DNA of 33,322 nucleotides from Caldilineales bacterium (GTDB lineage Bacteria > Chloroflexota > Anaerolineae > Caldilineales > Caldilineaceae), in the NCBI GenBank assembly GCA_012271135.1, contig JAAXGZ010000074.1, forward strand, positions 1-33,322. The letters are read 5' to 3'. The first letter of the stretch is position 1. The number at the start of each line of letters is the position of its first letter. The position numbers and the translations under genes are program-made. Below, one piece after another: positions 25,933 to 33,322 of the stretch. The notes beneath the pieces are model-generated. The model was not told where the DNA came from, made no database searches, and saw nothing but the letters and a program-made list of their open reading frames with translations.

Positions 25933-25944
25933 TGCACCGGTGCA
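25933..25944. promoter_or_regulatory. 12-bp palindrome near a TTGACA box
   Basis: TGCACCGGTGCA lies just downstream, on the minus strand, of the TTGACA at 25969-25964. If that box is a -35 element the palindrome covers the start of transcription, a usual place for a repressor site. The -10 element could not be identified, so this is tentative. Confidence 0.3.
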
Positions 25945-26103
25945 AGTGTGCCAACGGTCGGACTGTCAAGGCCAAACGAGCTATTTCGTTTGCTCGTCTT
26001 GTCGGCTTGGCCGAGCCGATTTCCTGGACGTTTTGCCGGCAGGAGGCCGCGATCGAGGGCCGGCAATGCCTGGATCGGGGAAGGAGCAGTCAGTTCCGCT
26101 GCG

Positions 26104-27120
26104 TCAATGGCTACCGGCAACATCCAGGCTCATCGCGACGCGGGCCGTGGTCGACCGAAACCCCAGAGCCCAATTCAGCTGCAGCATGGGGTTGTCTTCT
26201 TCGTTGAAGGTCTCGATTTGTCGGAACCCCATGGCGACCGCCGCGTTGATGGCAGTGGTCTTGAGTGCCGTGGCCACGCCATGCCGGCGCCAAGTTGGGT
26301 GCACACCCGTGACGTGCGTCTCAAGGCGGTACGCCTCGGGAGCCGGCTTCCAAAAGCCGGTCACCCCGATCCAGGATCCGGTCGCCTCCTCAATTGCAAT
26401 CCAGCGCAGGTCGGGCGAGAACCGCGGGGAGCCAAGGGGATGCCGCACGAACTCCTCCAGCGAGGTGCCAGGATCGGGATGCAGGGACGGAATGTCCTGC
26501 CTGATCGCGGCGTCCATGTGCCAGTACCGGGTTTGCCAGTCCGACATGTTGGGGAGCAGGTTCTGCAGGTTGTGGATTGCGATCCCTTGTGCCGCAGCCT
26601 TGTCAAGGCCGGCTTGGCCACGCGTCGGATCCCAAGCGCCAAGATCCAGGCTTGATACCGGTTCCCGCATCGCGACCTCGTACCCCCGCTTGCATAGGAA
26701 GTGCAGCGCGGCCGAGCGGCTCTCCAGCGTTCGGGCTGTCACCTTGGTGAACCGCTGCGTCAACGTGGCAGTGTTCCACACCCGGTTGTAGAGGAGTGTC
26801 CCCAGGCCCAGGTTTCTCCAGTCCGGATCGACCATCATATGCAGGTGGAACACATCCGGTCGGCCACTCCAGAATGCCTGGCCAAGCGCGGCGTAGCCGA
26901 TCAGGTGTCCGTTTTGGCATTCGAGGACGCGCTCCACCCACCAGCTGTCCGCCGGAGTTGACCGGTGTACGTGTACCTGCTGCTCGGCCGTGGTGGGTTC
27001 TTCCGGCTGGGCGCGGTTGTGCAGCCGTGCCAGCGCCTCCCAGTCCGGCAAGTCAGGAACAAAGGGTCGTAGCCTGCATCCGCGGAGACTGGACGGGCCT
27101 ACCGCCGGATCTTCAGCCAT
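26104..27120 (-). CDS. Tandem GNAT acetyltransferase, copy E
   Basis: A 338-aa double-GNAT protein. The N-terminal domain has the motif [11 protein letters not shown] near residues 38-48 and the CoA loop [11 protein letters not shown] near 100-110. The C-terminal domain has [19 protein letters not shown] near 281-299, then [14 protein letters not shown] and the terminal [12 protein letters not shown]. The ATG at 27120 lies inside the end of the upstream broken copy (ATGGCTGA, eight-base overlap), so this copy was once translationally coupled to it. It is clearly related to, but diverged from, the copies further right. MshD (mycothiol synthase) is a known protein with two GNAT folds, but no other mycothiol gene is near, so the substrate stays unknown. 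Confidence 0.82.
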   Translation of the reverse strand: MAEDPAVGPSSLRGCRLRPFVPDLPDWEALARLHNRAQPEEPTTAEQQVHVHRSTPADSWWVERVLECQNGHLIGYAALGQAFWSGRPDVFHLHMMVDPDWRNLGLGTLLYNRVWNTATLTQRFTKVTARTLESRSAALHFLCKRGYEVAMREPVSSLDLGAWDPTRGQAGLDKAAAQGIAIHNLQNLLPNMSDWQTRYWHMDAAIRQDIPSLHPDPGTSLEEFVRHPLGSPRFSPDLRWIAIEEATGSWIGVTGFWKPAPEAYRLETHVTGVHPTWRRHGVATALKTTAINAAVAMGFRQIETFNEEDNPMLQLNWALGFRSTTARVAMSLDVAGSH

Positions 27121-27513
27121 GGTCCGCCAGCGTTATTTGCCATCCCAACCAGGCCGGCTTGGCCTTGAAGCCCAGCATCAGGTTGATTTGGAACATCGGG
27201 TTGTTTTCCTCGTTGTCCGTGAGCACCTGCCGGACACCCCTGGCGCCGGCGTTGCGCAGGACTTTCAACTTCAGCACCGTAGCCAGTCCCTTGCACCGCC
27301 ACGGCCGTGTGCCCCCCGTCAGCCCGGTACCGCCGATCACCGCGTGGTGGAGGTCCAGCTTCAGTTCTGACAAACCGACCTGTCCTTCTTGGTGGACTGC
27401 CACGTGCGTTACGTCTGGCGGAACTCGGGGTTCTCGACTTTCCGCCAAATGAACGTCTCCAGCAAGCGCGGACTGGTTGGATTGGGACTCGAAACTTCCT
27501 GAATGCTGCAGCT
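27113..27513 (-). pseudogene. C-terminal part of a broken tandem GNAT gene, copy D
   Basis: Homologous to about the last 115 codons of copy C. It begins near 27513 with IQEVSSPNPTSPRLLETFI (copy C reads MQDVPTPDPFSPQPLETFI), shifts frame near 27420, and continues as DVTHVAVHQEGQVGLSEL, RPWRCKGLATVLKLKV and TDNEENNPMFQINLMLGF to a stop at 27113. The acetyl-CoA motif has WRCKG where the intact copies have WRRKG. An open stretch from 27448 could be translated as 111 aa, but with no N-terminal half. Upstream homology ends just before the oppositely oriented membrane-protein gene, and the missing N-terminus reappears at 28211-28270. Confidence 0.8.
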
Positions 27514-27620
27514 GTATACTTTTTGATTAACGGGGGTACTCCTCCGAGAGGGGACCGGATTGGGGCCTAATGATCTTCGCGGCAACGGATAGCTGTTTGG
27601 TTCTACAAGGAGATCAGGTT

Positions 27621-28175
27621 ATGACCTCACAACATCAAAACACTATGGCGTCCTTCTGGTGGATGTCTCTGGTACGGGGCATCCTGCTCGTTGTCTTTGG
27701 CCTGATGATGCTGTCCTGGCCGGGGCGCACCCTGCTGATTCTGATTCAGATTATGGGTGCCTACTGGTTGGTCGGGGGCGTCTTCGACTTGGTGGAGGGC
27801 ATTGTGGGGCGTTCGGAGAAGTCCCGGGTTTGGATGGTGGTCAGCGGCATTCTCAGCATGATCGCCGGCTTCCTAGTCATGGGCCATCCTGTGATCTCGG
27901 GCCTGGCGGCCGGCATCTTCCTAGTCTACTTTATCGCCGCGGCCGCCTTGGTGATAGGTGTCACGCAGGCCCTCGCCGGTCGGGAAGGCAAGCACTCCTT
28001 TGGCAGCCTGATCCTGGGTATTCTCTACGTCATCTTCGGGGTGCTCATGCTCTTGAATCCGCTCGTCACCCAAGCCGTCCTAATCCTGCTACTGCCTTTC
28101 TGGGCCTTGGCCGCCGGCGCCTTGGCCATTGGTACCTCTCTCTTTGTGCGGAGCGGTAGCAAGGATGCCGCGTGA
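27621..28175 (+). CDS. HdeD/DUF308-family membrane protein
   Basis: A 184-aa inner-membrane protein with about six closely spaced hydrophobic segments arranged as three repeated pairs: RGILLVVFGLMMLSWPG near residue 19, LVGGVFDLVEGIVG near 50, VVSGILSMIAGFLVMGHP near 72, IAAAALVIGVTQA near 103, ILGILYVIFGVLMLLNPL near 131, and LPFWALAAGALAIGTSLFV near 155. The repeated G(I/V)L..(I/V)FG...L..P pattern is the DUF308 signature. AAGGAG at 27606-27611 supports the ATG at 27621 over an upstream codon at 27570. E. coli HdeD is linked to acid stress, but most family members have no known function. It is the only plus-strand gene right of 14.5 kb and lies between two parts of a broken GNAT gene. Confidence 0.88.
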   Translation: MTSQHQNTMASFWWMSLVRGILLVVFGLMMLSWPGRTLLILIQIMGAYWLVGGVFDLVEGIVGRSEKSRVWMVVSGILSMIAGFLVMGHPVISGLAAGIFLVYFIAAAALVIGVTQALAGREGKHSFGSLILGILYVIFGVLMLLNPLVTQAVLILLLPFWALAAGALAIGTSLFVRSGSKDAA

Positions 28176-28210
28176 TCCATGTCTGAGCGCGCTTCGGGCC
28201 CGCTGGGCTT

Positions 28211-28270
28211 CTTCGAGGGTGACGACTGCCTGACTGTCGTTGTCGTCGAACCCGAGTCGCAGGTCAACAT
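28211..28270 (-). pseudogene. N-terminal fragment of a broken tandem GNAT gene, copy D
   Basis: The ATG at 28270 and the next 60 bases match the start of copy C: ML-CD, a one-base deletion, then GFDDNDSQAVVTLEE against RFDDNDYQALRTLME. The few bases before the ATG (GGAAATGCC) also resemble the upstream sequence of copies B and C. Homology stops near 28211, 36 bases from the end of the membrane-protein gene. With the C-terminal part at 27113-27513 it makes up one disrupted gene lacking about 180 middle codons. Confidence 0.7.
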
Positions 28271-28513
28271 GGCATTTCCGGTGTTCCCGAGGGCCTTGGG
28301 CGGCAATCGGCGGTGCGTAGGGGAGACAAGCGTTCCAATCTACTGTTCGGGCTGCCAATCAGGCGGGAGTTCCGTGCGGTTCGCGGATGATGGACCGTGG
28401 CGGGCTTTCTCCGGCTAGGTACGGTGTTGTTAGCCGTGCCCACGCCCTCGGTCCGACCTGCCGGGAACGATGCTCCCCTCTATCGGGACGCGGACGGGTA
28501 AGGGGTCTGCAGG
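28271..28513 (-). other. Spacer downstream of copy C
   Basis: This short spacer lies between the copy D fragment and the end of copy C. No gene, terminator or convincing repeat was seen in it. Confidence 0.3.
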
Positions 28514-29476
28514 TCAGCTTTTGTCATCCAGTGTCAACTGCCATCCCAGCCAGGCCGGCTTGGCCTTGAAGCCCAGCATCAGATTGATTTGGAACATCGG
28601 GTTGTTTTCCTCGTTGTCCGTGATCACCCGCCGCACGCCCCTGGTTTGGGCCTGGCGCAGGACCTTCAACTTCAGCGCCGTGGCCAGTCCCTTGCGCCGC
28701 CACGGCCGCGTGACGCCCGTCAGCCCTGTGCCGCCGACCTCCGGATGGCTGGGATCGATATACAGTTCCGAAATGCCGACCCATTCGTCACCGTGGACCG
28801 CCACATGTGTTACATCCGGCGAGAATCCCGGGTTGCCGAAATGCTGGCGGATGAACGTCTCCAGCGGTTGTGGACTGAACGGATCGGGAGTTGGGACATC
28901 CTGCATGATGGCAGCGTCGAGCTGCCAGTGCCGTTCCTGCCAATTGTGATATTCCCGGGCCAGATCCACCAGGCTGACCAGCCGGATACCGCTGGTCTCA
29001 GCCTGGTGGATTTTGTGAACGAACGGAGTTTCGTCGAAGGCAGGCAGGTCCAACTCCGAGATGGGTTCTCGGATGACTACTTCAAAGCCCCTCTCCTTGA
29101 GAAAGTCATTGGCGAAGGATTTGTCTTCTTGCGTGCCGGTAATCAGGCGGTGAACGGGTCCGCGTGCGCGCGCCAGTGCCTCAAGATCTGTGTACAGCCG
29201 CGTCCCGATGCCCTGGTTGAGGCAATCCGGATCCACGTCGACACACAGGTGAACCTTGCCCTCCTGCAGCGACCAGAACGGTTCGCCCACGGTGCCCAGT
29301 GCCGCAAACTTGCCGTCGACTTCGGCAATGCGCTTCCGCCACCAAACCTTGGGTCTGCTGTCATCGTCCCAACGCAGGGTTTCAACTGACGTTGGTTCGT
29401 CCGGATAGATTTTCTCCATCAGGGTGCGGAGTGCCTGATAGTCGTTGTCATCGAACCTGAAGTCGCGAATTAACAT
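28514..29476 (-). CDS. Tandem GNAT acetyltransferase, copy C
   Basis: A 320-aa protein of two GNAT domains. Domain 1: MLIRDFRFDDNDYQAL start, YPDEPTSVETLR at residues 24-35, KVWWRKRIAEVDG near 43-55, and CoA loop CLNQGIGTRLY at 85-95. A linker near 165-210 includes EYHNWQERHWQLD. Domain 2: SPDVTHVAVHGDEWVG, SELYIDP, WRRKGLATALKLKVL at 259-273 and DNEENNPMFQINLMLGFK at 287-304, where the DNEENN segment resembles the Asn-containing loop of GNAT motif B. Both CoA motifs are intact. The start at 29476 is chosen by alignment with copy B. The same length as copy B and high similarity indicate a recent duplication. The substrate is unknown. Confidence 0.85.
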   Translation of the reverse strand: MLIRDFRFDDNDYQALRTLMEKIYPDEPTSVETLRWDDDSRPKVWWRKRIAEVDGKFAALGTVGEPFWSLQEGKVHLCVDVDPDCLNQGIGTRLYTDLEALARARGPVHRLITGTQEDKSFANDFLKERGFEVVIREPISELDLPAFDETPFVHKIHQAETSGIRLVSLVDLAREYHNWQERHWQLDAAIMQDVPTPDPFSPQPLETFIRQHFGNPGFSPDVTHVAVHGDEWVGISELYIDPSHPEVGGTGLTGVTRPWRRKGLATALKLKVLRQAQTRGVRRVITDNEENNPMFQINLMLGFKAKPAWLGWQLTLDDKS

Positions 29477-29605
29477 GGCAGTATCCGTTGTACCTAAACG
29501 CAATGGACGATAAGGGGCGAAACGGCAGGCGGGCAATCTCCCAAACCCCAGCAACGGACATGGGAGCTGCCGTGGCAAACGGCTGCGGAACCCGAAGCTG
29601 CAGCC

Positions 29606-29625
29606 GTGCCGGCAACCGCCGGCAC
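29606..29625 (-). terminator. Hairpin between GNAT copies B and C
   Basis: GTGCCGGC at 29606-29613 is the exact reverse complement of 29618-29625, around a four-base loop. It lies 34 bases after the stop of copy B and 130 bases before copy C on the minus strand. It lacks a T-run, so it may be a weak terminator or an mRNA-end structure. Confidence 0.4.
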
Positions 29626-29658
29626 GAACCCATCGGCACCGGAATTGGGAGCTGCGGT

Positions 29659-30621
29659 TCAGTCATCCTCGGCCAGAATCAATTGCCAACCCAGCCAGGC
29701 CGGCTGGGCCTGAAAACCGAGCATCAGATTGATTTGAAACATCGGGTTGTTTTCTTCGTTGTCCGTTATCACCCGCCTGACACCTTTGGCCCTGGCCCTC
29801 CTTAACACCTTCAATTTGAGGGCGGTGGCCAGGCCCTTGCGCCGCCACGGCCGTGTGACACCCGTCAAGCCGGTGCCGCCGACCTTCGGATGGTTGGGGT
29901 CGACGTACAGTTCCGACAAGCCGGCCCATTCCTCGCCGTGGACCGCCACGTGGGAGGCGTGGGGAGTGAACGCGGGATTCTCGACCTTTTGTCGGAGGAA
30001 GTCCTCCAGCGGCAGCGGCCTGAAGGGATCGGGCAACGGCACATCCTCATGAATGGTCGTGTCAAGCTGCCAGAACCGTTCCTGCCAGTCGGAACATTCC
30101 CGGGCCAGGTCCGCCAGGCTGACCAGCCGGATGCCGTGGCTTTCAGCCTGGCGGATTTTGTGAACGAACGAGGTTTCATCGAACGTGGACAAATCCAACT
30201 CCGAGACGGGCTCGCGGATGACCACCTCAAACCCTTTTTCCCCGAGGAACTCGCTGGCACCCGTCTGGTCCTCCCGAGTGTGGGTGGCCAGCCGCCCAAC
30301 CGGCCCCTGTCCATGTGCCAGGGCAAGGAGATCTGCGTACAGCTGCGTGGCGATGCCCTGGTTGAGGCAGTCGGGATCCACATGGATCCGGAGGCGAAAG
30401 TCGCCCTTCCGATGCGACCCAATGGCCTCACCCACCATGCCCAACGCCGCAAAATGGCCATCGATCTCCGCCACGCGTTTCCGCCACCAGACCTTGGGAC
30501 GGGCGGCATCTTCGAAGCGCAGTACTTCAACCGATGTTGGTTCCCGGGGATAAACCTTTCCCAGCAGGATACGCGTTGCCCGATAGTCGCAGGAATCGAA
30601 CCTGAAGTCGCGGATCAACAT
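29659..30621 (-). CDS. Tandem GNAT acetyltransferase, copy B
   Basis: A 320-aa double-GNAT protein that aligns with copy C along its whole length without a net length change. Domain 1 has MLIRDFRFDSCDYRA, YPREPTSVEVLR at 24-35, KVWWRKRVAEIDG, and the CoA loop CLNQGIATQLY at 85-95 (Ala for the second Gly). Domain 2 has WRRKGLATALKLKVLRRA at 259-276 and DNEENNPMFQINLMLGFQ, then PAWLGW. Start at 30621; an in-frame ATG five codons upstream (30636) is possible. As in copy C, the N-terminal half differs more than the C-terminal half. Confidence 0.85.
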   Translation of the reverse strand: MLIRDFRFDSCDYRATRILLGKVYPREPTSVEVLRFEDAARPKVWWRKRVAEIDGHFAALGMVGEAIGSHRKGDFRLRIHVDPDCLNQGIATQLYADLLALAHGQGPVGRLATHTREDQTGASEFLGEKGFEVVIREPVSELDLSTFDETSFVHKIRQAESHGIRLVSLADLARECSDWQERFWQLDTTIHEDVPLPDPFRPLPLEDFLRQKVENPAFTPHASHVAVHGEEWAGLSELYVDPNHPKVGGTGLTGVTRPWRRKGLATALKLKVLRRARAKGVRRVITDNEENNPMFQINLMLGFQAQPAWLGWQLILAEDD

Positions 30622-31043
30622 GGCTGTTTCGAGCATTTCCGAGTGTCATGGGACGGCAACCGGCGGGGATCCTATAGCAGGCGGCTGCCCAAAAGCCCGA
30701 TTTTGCCTTTGTCAAGACGGGATTGGCGCGCTCCGCGGCTGCTCGGCCGTAATTGCAGCCGGGCTGACGGACCGGTACCGGTGCTTGAATGCACCGGCAG
30801 GTCTCGGTTCGATTACTTGGGGCGGTGGCTCGGGCTGTAGGGATAGTCCGGATCGTGGGTGAGAAAGCGACTCCAGAGGCGATAGGCCGTCGGTCATATA
30901 TTCCGACCCCGGTTGGGGCACCCTCCTGGGGATTGGCTTCTCCCGGAAATGGGTCGTCTATTGGAAGTTCCGGCTAGTGTCGGTGCCGGAATGCCGGTAT
31001 CACCCAAATCAAAGGAAACGGTGGCGAGCCGCGCCCGCGTGCT
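30622..31043 (-). other. Intergenic region between GNAT copies A and B
   Basis: No gene is supported. A dyad at 30778-30797 (CCGGTGC/GCACCGG, six-base loop) follows the palindrome ACCGGTACCGGT at 30771-30782. On the minus strand about 26 codons ending near 30832 read YRLWSRFLTHDPDYPYSPSH, a plausible protein C-terminus of unknown family, but they follow an in-frame stop and have no start. Confidence 0.3.
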
Positions 31044-32018
31044 TCACCCAGGACATTCACAGACCATTCCGACCCACGCAGGACGCGGTTTGAAGCCCAG
31101 TTTCAGGTTCAGGCGGTACATGGGGTTGTTGGAGCCATTGTCCGTCCGAATGTACTCAAATCCTTCGTTCAGTGCCCACTCGATCGCGTGCAGTTTGAGG
31201 GCTGTCGCCAATCCTTTCCGGCGCCAGTCTCTTTCAATCCCGGTAAAGTCGGTGTCAAGACCCCTGAGGTAGCCGGTCTCGTTGAGCAGGTTGGTAAATC
31301 CAATCCAGTCGCCGGTGGCTTGGTTCAGGGCCAACCAGCAAGCATTGGGGCTGAATCCGGGGCTGTCTATTCTCTGTGCCAACCAGTGACGGAACTCCAG
31401 GGGACGGAACGACACCGCGGAAGGAACATCCTGGTACAAGCGGTGTTCAAGACGCCAGAGTCGTTGCTGCCAGTCCGGATACCGTTCCATGGCTTCCTGC
31501 AGGCTGCAGATGGCTGCTCCAACCTTCGACGGAGCGGTGCGTTTGTGTTGCCAGTTTCCGGGATTGAACCCGCCAAGGGCGATTTCGGACTTCTCAACCC
31601 GATCCTCTGGTTCAAACCCCCTTGCCATTAGGAAGTCAAGCGCATCGGGCCGATCCTCCCTTGCTCCCGATTCAAGCCATCGGATGCGTTCCGTGGTCGT
31701 CGCCAGCGACAACAGGCGTTGCCAGATGCGGGTTCCGATGCCTTGCCTCCGCCAGTCCCGGTCCACCGATACGTATATCCGGTAGCGTCCGGGCTGTTCG
31801 AGCCACCACGCCCTGTGCAGGGAGCCGTACCCAATCATGCGGGCCCCCGACCACACCGCCTCTTCGCGTGCAAAGTAGAACGACTGTCGTTTCCGAGCCC
31901 GGTACCTCAGGACCTCGACGGTTGTGGGTTCGTCGGGGAAGTTGCGGTTCTCCAGATGGGCCAAGGCGGCCAGGTCCGCCTCGGAACCATCCATTGTCAT
32001 CGGGAGCCAAGTGTGCAA
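31044..32018 (-). CDS. Tandem GNAT acetyltransferase, copy A
   Basis: A double-GNAT protein of 324 aa from a TTG start, or 318 aa from ATG at 32000. TTG at 32018 is preferred because AGGAAACGG lies just upstream and the length before FPDEPTTVEVLR then matches copies B and C. Domain 1 has FPDEPTTVEVLRY, an EAVWSGARMIGYG strand and CoA loop WRRQGIGTRIWQRL. Domain 2 has SPNACWLALNQATGDWIGF, WRRKGLATALKLHAIEWAL and TDNGSNNPMYRLNLKLGFK, then PAWVGM. It is the most distant of the right-hand array copies but retains both CoA loops. It follows the EcsC-like gene after 88 bases. Confidence 0.83.
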   Translation of the reverse strand: MHTWLPMTMDGSEADLAALAHLENRNFPDEPTTVEVLRYRARKRQSFYFAREEAVWSGARMIGYGSLHRAWWLEQPGRYRIYVSVDRDWRRQGIGTRIWQRLLSLATTTERIRWLESGAREDRPDALDFLMARGFEPEDRVEKSEIALGGFNPGNWQHKRTAPSKVGAAICSLQEAMERYPDWQQRLWRLEHRLYQDVPSAVSFRPLEFRHWLAQRIDSPGFSPNACWLALNQATGDWIGFTNLLNETGYLRGLDTDFTGIERDWRRKGLATALKLHAIEWALNEGFEYIRTDNGSNNPMYRLNLKLGFKPRPAWVGMVCECPG

Positions 32019-32106
32019 GAACCGTTTCCTCGACGGTTTGACGGACCTATGCAACTTGGAGTTGGCAGGCTGGCCGAACCGGTGTTGCAAATTCGTCCGG
32101 CACAAT

Positions 32107-33105
32107 TTAGTTGCCCATGACCTGCATCCTGCGGAGTTGCCTGCGGGCGAACAGGTGCAGTTTCAGATAGTTGATTGTGGCCCCGACGGCCACGCCGATC
32201 CCCAGTGGCAAAGTCTTTGCCAGAACGCGACCGGCGGACTCCCGCAGTGCTGCGGAGGCCCCAATTTTCAACAGGAACCGGTCCAGGAATCCGGTTGCGG
32301 CAGCCGTCGACTGGTACAGGCGGGCCAGCAATCTTCGGGTGAAGGCTTCGCCTCCCTTGTTGATCCATTCGTAATTCAGGGAGCCTTCCCGTAGTAATTC
32401 GGCGTCCGTTTCCGTGTAGTCCAAGCCGTAGAGGTATAGGAGTTCCACCTGCAAACACCACATCTGGTGACGAATCAGGTCTGCTTCGGGCCATGTTGCG
32501 GCCATGCCCAAGACAAACTGGGCCGCGGTGCCGATGCCCGGTATCGTGCCAGGCAGTGCAAACAACCCGCCAAGGGCCGCGCAAAGCCGTGCTCGATTGG
32601 CGATGGTCGCCTTGACCAGATCGGACCGCGATGTACCTGCCTCGAGCTGTTCGTCCAGTGCGTACCGAAGCTGTTCCACGGCGTTCGATCCGGCCATGGT
32701 AACTGGGTCCGCCTTATCGGGCATGCGCCCCAGGTTGGTCCTCAGGTAGTCAACCGTATCTTCTGCCCGTTCCAAGAGTCTGGCCAGCCACTCCAGGATG
32801 CGGTTTTTCGGTGGTGGATCGTTTGAGTTTGAAGAGGCTTTGTCAGTCGATTTGTCTTGACCCGGCCAAATTCGGAAGGTCGGTTTGGACCAGCGCGGCA
32901 GTTTCGTTTGCTTGATGAGGCCGGCCTGAAGCTGTTCGCTGGGCACTGCCGGCGCTACGGCGTCAGGTTCCGGTTTTGGGCGCTCAGTGCGGATCAAAGA
33001 CTCGGTGTGGCCAGTGGTTGGGTCCAAAATACTGAGGCCATTGGAGGCTGTGGTCTCCGAATCCGGATCGTGACCAATCTCGTTTCCAACTGTCGTGTTG
33101 TCCAT
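32107..33105 (-). CDS. EcsC-like membrane-associated protein
   Basis: A 332-aa protein whose first 110 residues are polar, Pro/Asp/Ser-rich and probably disordered. The rest is helical: a coiled amphipathic stretch (ILEWLARLLERAEDTVDYL) near 105-125, NAVEQLRYALDEQ near 145, a hydrophobic AALGGLFALPGTIPGIGTAA near 180-200, LQVELLYLYGLDYTETDAE near 225-243, and a terminal KTLPLGIGVAVGATINYLKL then a basic tail. The G..LPG.G and terminal K.LP..G..VGA..NY patterns recall the EcsC family, whose members regulate secretion or ABC transport in Bacillus by an unknown mechanism. TTG at 33126 is an alternative start. The gene is probably co-directional with the GNAT array by position only. Confidence 0.55.
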   Translation of the reverse strand: MDNTTVGNEIGHDPDSETTASNGLSILDPTTGHTESLIRTERPKPEPDAVAPAVPSEQLQAGLIKQTKLPRWSKPTFRIWPGQDKSTDKASSNSNDPPPKNRILEWLARLLERAEDTVDYLRTNLGRMPDKADPVTMAGSNAVEQLRYALDEQLEAGTSRSDLVKATIANRARLCAALGGLFALPGTIPGIGTAAQFVLGMAATWPEADLIRHQMWCLQVELLYLYGLDYTETDAELLREGSLNYEWINKGGEAFTRRLLARLYQSTAAATGFLDRFLLKIGASAALRESAGRVLAKTLPLGIGVAVGATINYLKLHLFARRQLRRMQVMGN

Positions 33106-33322
33106 ATCCAATCTGCCGACATCCAAGTCAACTGTGTCACCGGTAATTTGAACACCTCTCCAGAGCAGCCAAACCCTATCACCTCATGCTTCGGGCTTGC
33201 CCTACTCCGCTGCTGTCAGATCACGGAAGGTTGTCCCCGCATGGTCATGGACCCATGGGTCCTGTCCGGCGGTTGTTGCTTGGGTACGGGTCCGCTAATC
33301 TATGGTTTGGACACATTTAGAG
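33106..33322. other. Right-end intergenic sequence
   Basis: This 217-base stretch upstream of the EcsC-like gene holds no gene I can support and no clear promoter or repeat. Confidence 0.3.

Larger units (their letters stand above)
25716..26103 (-). other. Leader and control region of the CUT2 string
   Basis: No gene is supported. Several dyads occur: 25760-25774 (CCGAACC-T-GGTTCGG), 25785-25800 (GGTCCTGCGCAGGACC), 25933-25944 (TGCACCGGTGCA) and 25973-25992 (CAAACGA/TCGTTTG). A TTGACA reads on the minus strand at 25969-25964, but no matching -10 was found at 16-18 bases. The region probably holds the promoter and operators of the importer. Confidence 0.45.

Noticed and set aside
27515..27520. 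TATACT as a -10 box for the HdeD-like gene
   Set aside because: No -35-like sequence at the right distance; it also lies at the edge of the GNAT remnant, so a chance match is likely.
30808..30822. GGTTCGATTAC resembling a tRNA T-arm
   Set aside because: No acceptor, D or anticodon stems can be formed around it.
1..33322. CRISPR arrays, insertion sequences, rRNA or tRNA genes
   Set aside because: No regularly spaced direct repeats, no transposase-like product and no conserved structural RNA segments were seen on reading either strand.

Overview
This is a GC-rich bacterial chromosomal window of 33.3 kb. The most likely source is a Chloroflexota (Anaerolineae/Caldilineae-type) heterotroph. The hints are three carbohydrate ABC importers in 25 kb, Tat-type lipoprotein binding proteins with Ala/Pro-rich linkers after the lipobox Cys, CUT1 operons without their own ATPase, a FadN/FadA beta-oxidation pair, large families of paralogous oxidoreductases and acetyltransferases, and long decaying intergenic stretches. 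This taxonomic call is an inference from gene style; no rRNA or tRNA was seen.

Layout. At 87-770 is a thiamine pyrophosphokinase, followed by about 1.5 kb holding a frameshifted Fic-family pseudogene. From 2305 to 8902 (plus strand) lies CUT1 sugar importer 1 (binding protein and two permeases) followed by a 1084-aa FAD-dependent oxidoreductase. From 9437 to 14465 (plus strand) lies CUT1 importer 2 (binding protein and two permeases) followed by a DegT/DnrJ-type PLP aminotransferase and a hairpin terminator. A region of about 0.9 kb after that contains the remnant of a pyridoxamine-phosphate-oxidase-like gene and other open scraps. From 25715 down to 15385 (minus strand) eight genes are tightly packed: a complete CUT2 (ribose-type) importer (binding protein, double ATPase, two permeases), a double-GNAT acetyltransferase, FadN, FadA and a medium-chain dehydrogenase. 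From 33105 down to 26104 (minus strand) there is an EcsC-like gene followed by an array of double-GNAT acetyltransferases: four intact, and one broken in two with an oppositely oriented HdeD/DUF308-type membrane protein gene between its halves.

How the genes work together. Each importer sits beside enzymes that could act on what it brings in. Importer 1 is next to a FAD enzyme, importer 2 next to an aminotransferase typical of amino-sugar or aminocyclitol chemistry, and importer 3 next to beta-oxidation enzymes. Both CUT1 operons have a strong stem-loop in the binding-protein/permease junction, as expected where more binding protein than permease is needed. Both CUT1 systems must borrow an ATPase encoded elsewhere.

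The least ordinary content is the family of tandem-GNAT proteins. It has six loci in 12 kb (five intact, one split) sharing an N-terminal P-x-x-P-T-(S/T)-x-E motif and a C-terminal acetyl-CoA motif. Its three closest members have nearly identical C-terminal DNA. This looks like an actively duplicating and decaying lineage-specific family of unknown substrate.
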